From VAZQ01 sp963835165 (GTDB lineage Bacteria > Pseudomonadota > Alphaproteobacteria > Rhizobiales > Xanthobacteraceae), in NCBI GenBank assembly GCA_963835165.1, contig CAWIGD010000012.1, positions 1-64,000 of the forward strand: a stretch of DNA of 64,000 nucleotides, read 5' to 3'. Made by a program: the position numbers and the translations under genes. Below the pieces are notes generated by a model that searched no databases, was not told the origin of the DNA, and worked only from the letters and a program-made list of their open reading frames with translations. This document shows positions 26,210 to 33,959 of the stretch, piece by piece. Numbering within the stretch: position 1 is the stretch's first letter; every line of letters begins with the position of its first letter.

Positions 26210-26246
26210 GGCGTTGCTCCTTGTCTCTGTGGAGTTTCGTGCAACC

Positions 26247-26271
26247 AACGCAGGATGGAACGCAATGTTCC
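26247..26271 (-). promoter_or_regulatory. EcfG promoter of the DUF1328 gene
   Basis: Minus-strand GGAAC, 16-nt spacer and CGTT, a perfect consensus match ending 38 nt before the start codon. It makes this gene a direct EcfG target. Confidence 0.88.
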
Positions 26272-26359
26272 GAGTTCCTGGGTCGGAACAGTTGCACTGA
26301 TCCCGGCATTGTCCCCGCAATGGGCGCCTTCGGGCGCGCCCGGTTCGGCAGGAACAAAG

Positions 26360-26911
26360 ATGGCCCAGAAGCTGGTACAGAGGCGATCCAAACCACAGGT
26401 CGCAGCCAATCCCGCCGCTCGGATATCGAACGGAGGCAAGACCACCGGCGGCTCATCCGGGAAGCAATCCGGCGCGAAGACATCAAACGGAGCCGGCAAG
26501 CAAAGCACTTGGTCCGCCATGTTCTCGAACATGGCATGCGGGGCGGCGCGCTACGCCGGCCATCCCCTGGCATTTCTGACGGCCGTCCTGCTCGTCCTGA
26601 TCTGGGCCTTCACCGGCCCGCTGTTCAATTACAGCGACACTTGGCAACTTGTGATCAACACCTCGACCACGATCGTGACCTTCCTGATGGTCTTCCTCAT
26701 TCAGCATACTCAGAATCGCGACACCCTCGCCGTGCAGCTCAAGCTGGCCGAATTGATCATGGCGGCGACGGGGGCTGAGGATCGCTTGGCGACTGCGGAG
26801 GATCTCTCGGAGGAGGAGCTTGAAGAGATGCACAAGGACTACCAGCGCCGGGCCGAAGATACGCTCGATCGTCTCAAGCAGCACAGGGCGCGGCTCAAGC
26901 ACGCGAGCTGA
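26360..26911 (+). CDS. Low-affinity iron permease-family protein
   Basis: 183 residues. A disordered, basic and Gly/Ser-rich N-terminus (1-55) precedes two transmembrane helices (LAFLTAVLLVLIWAFTGPLF and TWQLVINTSTTIVTFLMVFL). The signature FLIQHTQNRDTLAVQLKLAE and an acidic C-terminal tail follow. This is the bacterial short form of the Fet4-like low-affinity iron permease family; transport has not been shown for such forms. AGGAA precedes the ATG. Upstream is GGAAC-N17-CATT (26285-26310), a poor EcfG match, so GSR control is only possible. Confidence 0.85.
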   Translation: MAQKLVQRRSKPQVAANPAARISNGGKTTGGSSGKQSGAKTSNGAGKQSTWSAMFSNMACGAARYAGHPLAFLTAVLLVLIWAFTGPLFNYSDTWQLVINTSTTIVTFLMVFLIQHTQNRDTLAVQLKLAELIMAATGAEDRLATAEDLSEEELEEMHKDYQRRAEDTLDRLKQHRARLKHAS

Positions 26912-26930
26912 GACGGCGAGGAGTCCCGCC

Positions 26931-28004
26931 TTAGGGATGCACGTCCTCGGTAAACCAATCGGTCGGCACCTCGTGGCCGAGGCCGCTCTCCTTGGCTTTG
27001 CGGTAGACGAGGGCGCCCGCCGCGGCAAACTGGAAGCCGAGCCCGATATTATTGATGAAGCACGTGACATCGGCGTCGGATGTGCGGCCGCCGACGCGGC
27101 CGAGCATTAGCTCCGGCAAGGTCGCAAGCTGCTTGAAGTCGATCTCCTCCGCGAGCTGCCAACCCCGCCCCTCAACCCTCTCTTCGATCACGACTCCTTT
27201 GGCCGCGACGTGAATAGGAGCGGGATCGTTCCAGTGGATGATGACCCGGTCGGCGCGCTTGATCGCCTTGACCTCGATCTCCGGCCGTTTGATGGAACTC
27301 AAATGCATTCCGGGCTCGATCCAGCGCTCGAAGAAAATATGATCAATGGAATTGCTGGCGCACATCACGATGTCGGCGTCTCTGATCGCCGCTTCCGGCT
27401 CCGTGACCGGCTCGACCCTGACGCCAAGCAGCGCCGTCATGGCGGCGGCAAACGTGTCGCGATTTTGCGGGTTCGGACTGAAGCAGCGGATCGTCTCGAT
27501 ATCGCGAACGGCGCAAGCCGCCGTGAGCTGCGCGCCGGCCTGCCAGCCGGAGCCGAGGATGCCCACGGTCTTCGCATTTTCGCGGGCCAGGTATTTGATG
27601 CCGAGTCCGTTGGCGGCGCCGACGCGCATGCGCTGCATGACGCCGTCGGGCAGAATCGCCAGCGGCTCGCCGTTCTCCACCGAGAACAGCAGCACCAGTC
27701 CTACATATCGATTGTTGGGTGCGGCCGGGACCTTCTCGCGGCGCATGTTGTTGCCCCGTTTCGGCCAGGTGATGATGTCGGAATTGATGCGCACCGCGCC
27801 GACGCCGAGCTTTGGAACCACACCGTCCATGGACTTGAGGCTGTAGAGCGCATCCGCGCGCGTCGTCGGTGTGAAGCAGTCGGAACGGGTGCGCGAGACC
27901 CCGCGCCCTTCCGCCAATTCGATGTAAGCCTCTGCCATGACCTCGATGCATTCGGGCATGGTCAAGAGCTTCTCGACGTCATCGTTGGACAAGATCAGGG
28001 TCAT
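26931..28004 (-). CDS. Ornithine cyclodeaminase / mu-crystallin family protein
   Basis: A 357-residue NAD(P)-dependent enzyme of the OCD/mu-crystallin family. The Rossmann motif VGILGSGWQAGAQL (near residue 140) is intact. The substrate-side region includes RINSDIITWP and the conserved MRVGAANGLGIKYLAREN. Members deaminate ornithine, reduce cyclic imines or make opine-like compounds, and the exact reaction is not evident. TGGAG precedes the ATG at 28004. It converges with the iron permease-like gene. Confidence 0.85.
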   Translation of the reverse strand: MTLILSNDDVEKLLTMPECIEVMAEAYIELAEGRGVSRTRSDCFTPTTRADALYSLKSMDGVVPKLGVGAVRINSDIITWPKRGNNMRREKVPAAPNNRYVGLVLLFSVENGEPLAILPDGVMQRMRVGAANGLGIKYLARENAKTVGILGSGWQAGAQLTAACAVRDIETIRCFSPNPQNRDTFAAAMTALLGVRVEPVTEPEAAIRDADIVMCASNSIDHIFFERWIEPGMHLSSIKRPEIEVKAIKRADRVIIHWNDPAPIHVAAKGVVIEERVEGRGWQLAEEIDFKQLATLPELMLGRVGGRTSDADVTCFINNIGLGFQFAAAGALVYRKAKESGLGHEVPTDWFTEDVHP

Positions 28005-28503
28005 GCGGGCTCCACTGCGCGAGGTGCCACAACATAGCAGAACGCCGGTACCTGGAATGGCGTGTTGACCGGGGCCGTTGTGCCGTTTCCCAAACCCGCG
28101 TCGCAGCCGCCCAGAGTGACGCCACGGAAGCCGCCACAAGGTGCTCGCCTTGGGTCCGAAATGTTGCAGAATTACGCTGGGTCACGTTCGAAGATGGACA
28201 CGTGGCCGAATACCACGAGGAACCGTTCGACGACACCACTCGCGGGCTTGAGCGGTAACCGCATCGGGGCGGCCGAGTGCATCAGTTTCGGCTGGGTCCT
28301 CCACGTGATCACGGGGCACACGAAGGTGATCGCGTCGGCTTAGATTTGTTTACCAAATCAGTGCAGTCTGTCCCGCAGTCGACCGTCTCGGGTGTCGACA
28401 AGTTGATCGACGTTGCGCGCACTCCGCGCTTAATGTGAGAAGAGAATTCAGCGAGCCGGAGCTGCCCGACAGGGCGAGAGTCAAAAAATCCCAGGAGAAT
28501 GCC
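28005..28503. other. Intergenic region, nothing identified
   Basis: About 500 bp between divergent genes. No gene, RNA or repeat is supported. It must hold the promoters of the cyclodeaminase-like gene and of the L,D-transpeptidase. Confidence 0.4.
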
Positions 28504-30095
28504 TTGCTACAATTCGCGTGGACGGTCCGCCTCCCGTCTTATGTTTACGCTTCGCGGGCGCTGCGTCGTGCTCTCGTCCCGGGCGTTGCCTCGGCCTTGC
28601 TCATGGGCCCGGGGAACTCGGCGAATGCTGCCCCGCGCGGGGCGTTCTTTAGTCCTTATGGCTGGTACGGCTATTTCAGCTATCCGGCAGACGTCCGCAG
28701 TCGCCGGCAGCGCGTCGCGCCGCGAAGGGAAAGGGCCGAACCGAACAAAGAGGTGGGCTTCGGGGAAATGCCGAAGGGCCCGCTGCAGATCGTCGTCTCG
28801 ATCGATCATCAGAGAGTGACGCTGTTCAGCAACGGCGTGCGGGTCGCGCAGGGGCCGGTCTCGACCGGCGTGCCGGGACATCCGACTCCGATGGGCGTCT
28901 TCAGCGTCATCGAGAAGGACCGCTATCACCGCTCCAATCTCTACAGCAACGCGCCGATGCCGTTCATGCAGCGCATCACCTGGTCGGGGGTTGCTCTGCA
29001 CGAAGGCGTGTTGCCGGGGTATCCGGCCTCCCACGGCTGCATCCGCATGTCTCGCGACTTCGCTCAGAAGCTGTGGCCGACGACCCAGCTTGGCGCCCGC
29101 GTGGTCATCGCGCGCGGCGAACTGGCCCCGGTCGACTTCGAACACCCCAAGCTGTTCGTGCCCAAGCCGAAACCTGAGCCACAGGTCGCGGGAAATGCGA
29201 CGACAACCGACGGTCGTGATGTGGCGCAGATCGCCGTCGCGCCGGCGACGACACCGGGCGCCCGCGATGACGCCACCCCGGCCAGAGCCGCGACCGACGA
29301 GCGCGGGAACGCCGAGCGTGCGACGCCGTCATCGCAACCGATGAAGGCAGCGGAGGATGTCAAGGTGGCCGCGTCGATGGGTCTGCCGAAGCGAGCGACC
29401 CGACGCCGAAGGTCATGGCGGCGGAAGAGTCGTGGCGGCCCGCCGCTGCCGCCGCTCCGCTCGCGCCTGCGGATCCGGGCGACACGTCCGCGCAGCCGCG
29501 GTCCAATTCGCCGGCGACACCGGCGGAGGTCACGCCCATCACCGGCGAGCCGCGGCCGCCCGAGGTTGCGCCTGCGGGCAGCGATGGGATCAAGCCGGCG
29601 CCGACGATCGATCCGGTGAAGCCGAACGCACCGCGCCTGAGGTCAGCCGACCAGCCGGCCAAACGGAGCGGTCAGGTGGCGGTATTCGTCAGCCGCAAGG
29701 AGAAGAAGATTTTCGTCCGGCAGGGCTTCGTGCCACTGTTCGATGTTCCGGTCGTGATCGAGGAAGCAGATCAGCCGCTCGGCACCCACGTCCTCACTGC
29801 CATGGAAGTGACCGACAAGGGGATGCGATGGAATCTCATGACCATCCCAACCGACCCGTCGGCCCCCGCGGAGCAACGGGAACGCAGGAAGAAGCCGAAG
29901 GAGCCGTCCCGACCGGCCGTCCAGTTAAAATCTCCGTCGACCGCAGCGGAAGCGCTCGATCGCATTCAGATGCCGCAGGATGCGGTCGACCGCATCAGCG
30001 AACTCCTGATACCGGGTTCATCGCTGTTGATATCCGACGAAGGGCTCGGGCGCGAAACGGGCCGGTACACCGAGTTCATCGTCCTCTCCCAATAG
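28504..30095 (+). pseudogene. L,D-transpeptidase, broken by a frameshift
   Basis: A periplasmic peptidoglycan-remodelling enzyme of about 530 residues if repaired. The TTG start at 28504 has AGGAGA in front. A signal sequence ends near GNSANAA. The YkuD domain runs from GPLQIVVSIDHQRVTLF to the active-site motif YPASHGCIRM (Cys about residue 179). An Ala/Pro/Thr linker follows, then a C-terminal domain in another frame: SGQVAVFVSRKEKKIFVRQG, VVIEEADQPLGTHV and ELLIPGSSLLISDEGLGRET. The frame change, best explained by one missing base near 29375 (GCGTC-GATGGG), lies in the linker. The catalytic domain itself is intact. It is an assembly error or a recent mutation. Confidence 0.8.
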
Positions 30096-30194
30096 TCGCC
30101 GCTTGACGGTGGTGGTGCGAAAAGCGATCGGCTAGGCTCCTGTGGCCTGCCGGTCGGCGACGCTGCGCGCCTCGGCGGGTTCGGGAGGAAAAAA

Positions 30195-31205
30195 ATGCAC
30201 AGATGGCGGAGCGGAGCTGGATCGGCTGCTGTCGTGATGGTGGCAACGGTCGCATCCGTGTTGATCATGATCGCGGCCGAGCCGCTGCTGGCTCAGGTTT
30301 CCCCGAGTCAGACCTGGCCCACGAAGAGAGTCCAGGTCATCGTGCCGTTCTCCCCCGGGAGCGCCACCGACCTCCTTCCGCGAACGGTGTTCGAGCACGT
30401 CTCTGCCAAGGTCGGCCAAACCTTCATCATTGAAAACCGGCCGGGCGGCGGTGGAGCAATGGGCGTCAGCGCCGTGGCCAAGGCCGAGCCTGACGGCCAC
30501 ACGATCCTCGTCCATTCCAACGCGCTGGTGACCGCGCCGGCGATCCAGAGCATGCCCTACGACCCGGTGCAGGACTTTGCCGGCATCACCCCGCTCGGCA
30601 ACGTACCGCTGGTTTTGGTGATCTCCCCGGACAAGAACATCAAGACCCTCAAGGAACTCGTCGCAGCGGCCAAGGCCAAGCCGGGATCGATCAACTACGC
30701 GGCCGCCGGCATCGGGACGCCACCCCATCTGACCACGGAGCGTTTCCGCCTGGCGGCCCAGTTCGAGGGGCAGGTCGTTCCCTTCAAGGGCGCGCCGGAG
30801 GCGCTGACCGAAGTGCTCACGGGAAGAGTGGACTTCTACTTCTGCCCGATCGTCCCCGCGATGCCGTTCATCCGCGACGGCAAGCTTCTGGCGCTGGCGG
30901 TGAGCAGCTCGAAGCGGGCCTCTGCGCTGCCGGACGTGCCGACCACCGTGGAGGCGGGTTTTCCCAATTCCGATTTCGATTTCTGGATCGGCATGGTGGT
31001 GCCGAAGAAGACGCCGCGGGACATCGTTGCTCGCATGCACCAGGAGACCGTGAATGGCCTGCAAGATCCGTCAGTAAAGGAGAAGCTCGCCAAGCTGGGC
31101 GTCGAGGAGATGATCATGAAGCCGGAGGATTTCGACGCGCGGATCGCCCGCGAGGCTCCCATCGCGGTGAACCTCGCCAAGGCCGTCGGCATTGCCCCGA
31201 AATGA
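30195..31205 (+). CDS. Tripartite tricarboxylate transporter substrate-binding protein (Bug/TctC)
   Basis: A 336-residue periplasmic binding protein of the Bug family. A signal peptide (AVVMVATVASVLIMIAAEPLLAQ) precedes the core with VQVIVPFSPGSATDLLPR, IENRPGGGGAMGVSAVAKA and LAVSSSKRASALPDVPTTVE. The usual ligands are small carboxylates. GGGAGG precedes the ATG. No TctA/TctB membrane partners lie nearby, which is common for this over-duplicated family. It precedes a haloacid dehalogenase-like hydrolase by 120 nt, so a role in carboxylate capture for that enzyme is possible. Confidence 0.92.
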   Translation: MHRWRSGAGSAAVVMVATVASVLIMIAAEPLLAQVSPSQTWPTKRVQVIVPFSPGSATDLLPRTVFEHVSAKVGQTFIIENRPGGGGAMGVSAVAKAEPDGHTILVHSNALVTAPAIQSMPYDPVQDFAGITPLGNVPLVLVISPDKNIKTLKELVAAAKAKPGSINYAAAGIGTPPHLTTERFRLAAQFEGQVVPFKGAPEALTEVLTGRVDFYFCPIVPAMPFIRDGKLLALAVSSSKRASALPDVPTTVEAGFPNSDFDFWIGMVVPKKTPRDIVARMHQETVNGLQDPSVKEKLAKLGVEEMIMKPEDFDARIAREAPIAVNLAKAVGIAPK

Positions 31206-31325
31206 TCCTTGAAAACCGCAAGTCGGGCTGACCCCGGCGTACACTTGGAGCGGCACGCTATCGTCGAGTCGCGTCGCTTACGTGACGCTCGCGAGCGATG
31301 AGGCCGGGAGCAAGGCATTCAGGCG

Positions 31326-32213
31326 ATGTTCGAAGGCTTCACCCGGACGGAAATCAAGACCAGCGGCACGCGCATCGTGACGGTGCACGGCGGCAGTGGA
31401 CCGCCGCTGCTGCTCATGCACGGCAATCCGTTCTCGCACGTGTCGTGGCATAAAGTGGCGCCCCGATTGGCGGACGAGTTCACCGTGGTGGCCACCGATC
31501 TGCGCGGCTACGGAGATTCGGAAAAGCCGCCCGGCGGCAAGGATCACAGCGGCTACTCGTTCCGCGCCATGGCGCAGGACCAGGTCGAGGTGATGGCGGC
31601 TCTTGGGTTCGATCGCTTCTGCGCCGCCGGTCACGACCGCGGCGCCCGCGTGCTCCACCGCATGTGCCTCGACCATCCGGGCACGGTGGCGCGCGCCGCC
31701 ATCCTTGACATCATCCCGCAGCATTACCTGCTCAACAACGTGACGCGCCAGTGGGGCACTTTCTCGTGGCACTGGTTCTTCATGATCCAGCCCTACGACT
31801 TTCCGGAACGGCTGATGGGCGCCGATCCCGACTATTTCATCGAGAAGAAGCTCGCCAAGACCGAGCAGGGCCTGAGCTTCTTCGATCCCGCGGCGCTCGC
31901 CGAATACAAGCGCTGTTTCCGCAATCCCGCGACCATCCATGCCATGTGCGAGGATTATCGCGCCACCCATGGCGTCGACCTTGAGATGGACAGCGAGGAT
32001 TTTGCCGCCGGTCGCAAAATCGGCTGTCCGCTCCTGTTGCTGTGGGGCGCGACCGGCGGCGTCGGCCGCAACCAGAAGTCCATGGAGATCTGGCCGCGCT
32101 ATGCGGCGGATATCCGCGCCGGCAAGGCGCTGCCTTGTGGACACTATCTTTCCGAGGAAGCTCCGGACGAAACTTATCGCGAGCTTCGCGAATTCTTCAC
32201 GGGGACGGCTTGA
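31326..32213 (+). CDS. Fluoroacetate/haloacetate dehalogenase-like alpha/beta hydrolase
   Basis: A 295-residue alpha/beta hydrolase that follows the fluoroacetate dehalogenase pattern closely. The nucleophile motif AGHDRGARVLHRM gives D104 with carboxylate-binding R105 and R108. LDIIPQ gives the acid D128, the halide-pocket pair H149-W150 lies in WHWFF, and CEDYRA gives Y211. W240 lies in LLLLWGATGG and the histidine is H273 in GHYLSEEAPD. With these residues it may cleave C-F or C-Cl bonds in 2-haloacids; epoxide hydrolase activity is the alternative. It follows a carboxylate-binding protein gene and precedes a dctA remnant. Confidence 0.82.
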   Translation: MFEGFTRTEIKTSGTRIVTVHGGSGPPLLLMHGNPFSHVSWHKVAPRLADEFTVVATDLRGYGDSEKPPGGKDHSGYSFRAMAQDQVEVMAALGFDRFCAAGHDRGARVLHRMCLDHPGTVARAAILDIIPQHYLLNNVTRQWGTFSWHWFFMIQPYDFPERLMGADPDYFIEKKLAKTEQGLSFFDPAALAEYKRCFRNPATIHAMCEDYRATHGVDLEMDSEDFAAGRKIGCPLLLLWGATGGVGRNQKSMEIWPRYAADIRAGKALPCGHYLSEEAPDETYRELREFFTGTA

Positions 32214-32234
32214 AGGGAGCCGCGGGTTTTGCCG

Positions 32235-32661
32235 ATGACGACAGCGCGGCGCCCTTGGTACACCGTTCTCTACGTTCAGGATCGCCATCGCCGTCGGCAT
32301 TATCATCGGCCATTTCTTTCCCGATGCCGGCGTCGCGCTCAAGCCGCTCGGTGACGGCTTCATTTCGCTCATCAAGATGATGATCGCGCCGGTCATCTTC
32401 TGCACGGTCGTGCACGGAATCGGCTCGATGCGCGACCTCAAGAAGGTCGGCCGCGTCGGCGTCAAGACGCTGTTCTATTTCGAGGCGGTCTCGACGCTGG
32501 CGCTGGTGATCGGACTGGTGGTCGGCAAGCTTCTGCAGCCGGGCAAGGGTTTCGACATCGTCATCAGCCGGTGGGAGGGCGAGCTCGATGTCGGGCGGTT
32601 GAACAAGGTCATGGCGCATCCGGTTGCGCTCGGCGAAGAGTTCGAAGACCAGCCCGCCTGA
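32235..32661 (+). pseudogene. dctA: Truncated dctA (C4-dicarboxylate transporter) remnant
   Basis: The N-terminus MTTARRPWYTVLYVQ matches DctA. About 5 nt are then missing, and the sequence continues in another frame as IAIAVGIIIGHFFPD..., DGFISLIKMMIAPVIFCTVV and LVVGKLLQPGKGF. After roughly 110 of the usual 440 residues (near 32555) the DctA match ends abruptly. An unrelated sequence ending GEEFEDQPA runs to the stop. With both a frameshift and loss of three quarters of the protein, this cannot be a working transporter. The junction marks a past deletion or rearrangement between the dehalogenase-like gene and the B12 operon. Confidence 0.8.
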
Positions 32662-32845
32662 TCCGGCGCGTACACTCCGTGCGCGCGGGAAGCACATGAT
32701 TGCACGCGCCGCAAATGATCGCCGTGCGCATCCGACGGCGCTCACGCCGAGCATGACTGTGGCTGATCGACCACAACGCTCACAATCCTTCGGTCGCATC
32801 GGCCAAGGATGTTGACGCTATTGTCCGCACTCGACAGGATGGTCG

Positions 32846-33020
32846 GCGGTGGTTCCCGCAAGGGATCAAAAGGGAACGCGGTGCGTGCGCTTGCGCACAA
32901 CGCCGCGGCTGCCCCCGCAACTGTAAGCGGCGAGCCTCCGACCATAAATGCCACTGAGAACGCGTGTTCTTGGGAAGGTGGTCGGCGGCAAGGACCCGCG
33001 AGCCAGGAGACCTGCCACCG
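32846..33020 (+). promoter_or_regulatory. Cobalamin riboswitch
   Basis: A conserved cobalamin (adenosylcobalamin-class) riboswitch. Its core elements are GCCACTG near 32950, GGGAAGG near 32972, the AAGGACCCGCGAGCC stretch, and the B12 box AGCCAGGAGACCTGCC at 33001-33016. It sits about 130 nt before a methyltransferase gene and the whole TonB/ABC corrinoid uptake operon, which it should repress when intracellular B12 is high. Confidence 0.95.
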
Positions 33021-33149
33021 CAGGAGTCACGCGCGGGCGCAGCAGGCGGGGTGTCCTGATGTTGCCGGACCGGTCGCACCGAACCGCGAAGCGGTAAGGC
33101 GCAAGCGGCGGCAGTTCGCGGTGACGGCTTCGTTGCCGCAGGTATCGCC

Positions 33150-33959
33150 GTGCCCGTCTGCTCTGGTCCTGACCTCGATCGGCCGCCCAGTCCCGAGACC
33201 CCGGGCGACGTCGCCGGCGCGTGCGCGCCGATCGATCCGATCGAGCTATATGCAGCCGGTATCGACAGCTCCGATTACGTCGCGCGCGTTGCACCGCTCG
33301 TCCGCCAGGGCGTCGGTGAGACCGGCGATCTGCTCGACGTCGGCGCCGGGGGCGGGCAGCTCGGATATGCGCTGCGGACGCCGGGCCGTCGATGGACCGC
33401 GATCGAGCCCTCGGCTCGCATGCGCGCGCGGCTTGCACGCTTCGATGATCCGCCCCGCGCCATCGCCAGCGGCTGGGATGCAGCCGACGTCCCTGCCGGC
33501 GGGCATGACACGGTTCTCGCCGCCAATATCGCCGCGCCGCTGCAGGAGCCGAATGCATTCCTCCTGCATTGTCTCGCCTGGGCACGTCGCACCGTGATTT
33601 GGGTCGTCCCGGCGCAACACGGCCCGCGCGGCATGTGTTTCGCCGGATGCCTTCCCGCCGCGTGGCACGGCGAGGATGAAACGCCAGGTGTCGACGTGGT
33701 GTTGCGCGCGCTTGCGCCTTCGGCGCGGCCGCGCTCGATCGCGGTCGTGGAATGGACGTTCTCGGGGATCGTCGCCGAGGTGGAGCAACTCGCGAACTAC
33801 CTCGCCGACCGCCTCGGGTGGCCGCAAAGCCGTCGCGCGGACATGCGCGCGCATCTCGCTCGCCAGGCGAGACCCGATGCGGGCGGTTACCGGCTCGATA
33901 TTCCGAGAAAATCCGCGGTTCTCGTGTGGGCACATGACAGAGGGGGCGTCGGTGAATAG
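33150..33959 (+). CDS. Class I SAM-dependent methyltransferase in the B12 operon
   Basis: 269 residues. The SAM-binding motif I LLDVGAGGGQLGYAL is near residue 60. Motif II-like AIEPSARMRARL follows, and then an acidic/aromatic stretch typical of small-molecule methyltransferases. The GTG start has only a weak ribosome site. It is the first gene after the cobalamin riboswitch and overlaps the TonB receptor gene by 8 nt, so it should respond to B12. Its substrate is not known; a role in corrinoid or lower-ligand metabolism would fit the context but is not shown. Confidence 0.75.
   Translation: MPVCSGPDLDRPPSPETPGDVAGACAPIDPIELYAAGIDSSDYVARVAPLVRQGVGETGDLLDVGAGGGQLGYALRTPGRRWTAIEPSARMRARLARFDDPPRAIASGWDAADVPAGGHDTVLAANIAAPLQEPNAFLLHCLAWARRTVIWVVPAQHGPRGMCFAGCLPAAWHGEDETPGVDVVLRALAPSARPRSIAVVEWTFSGIVAEVEQLANYLADRLGWPQSRRADMRAHLARQARPDAGGYRLDIPRKSAVLVWAHDRGGVGE

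Noticed and set aside
26285..26310. GGAAC-N17-CATT as an EcfG promoter of the iron permease-like gene
   Set aside because: Both the spacer and the -10 box deviate; kept only as a remark in the gene entry.
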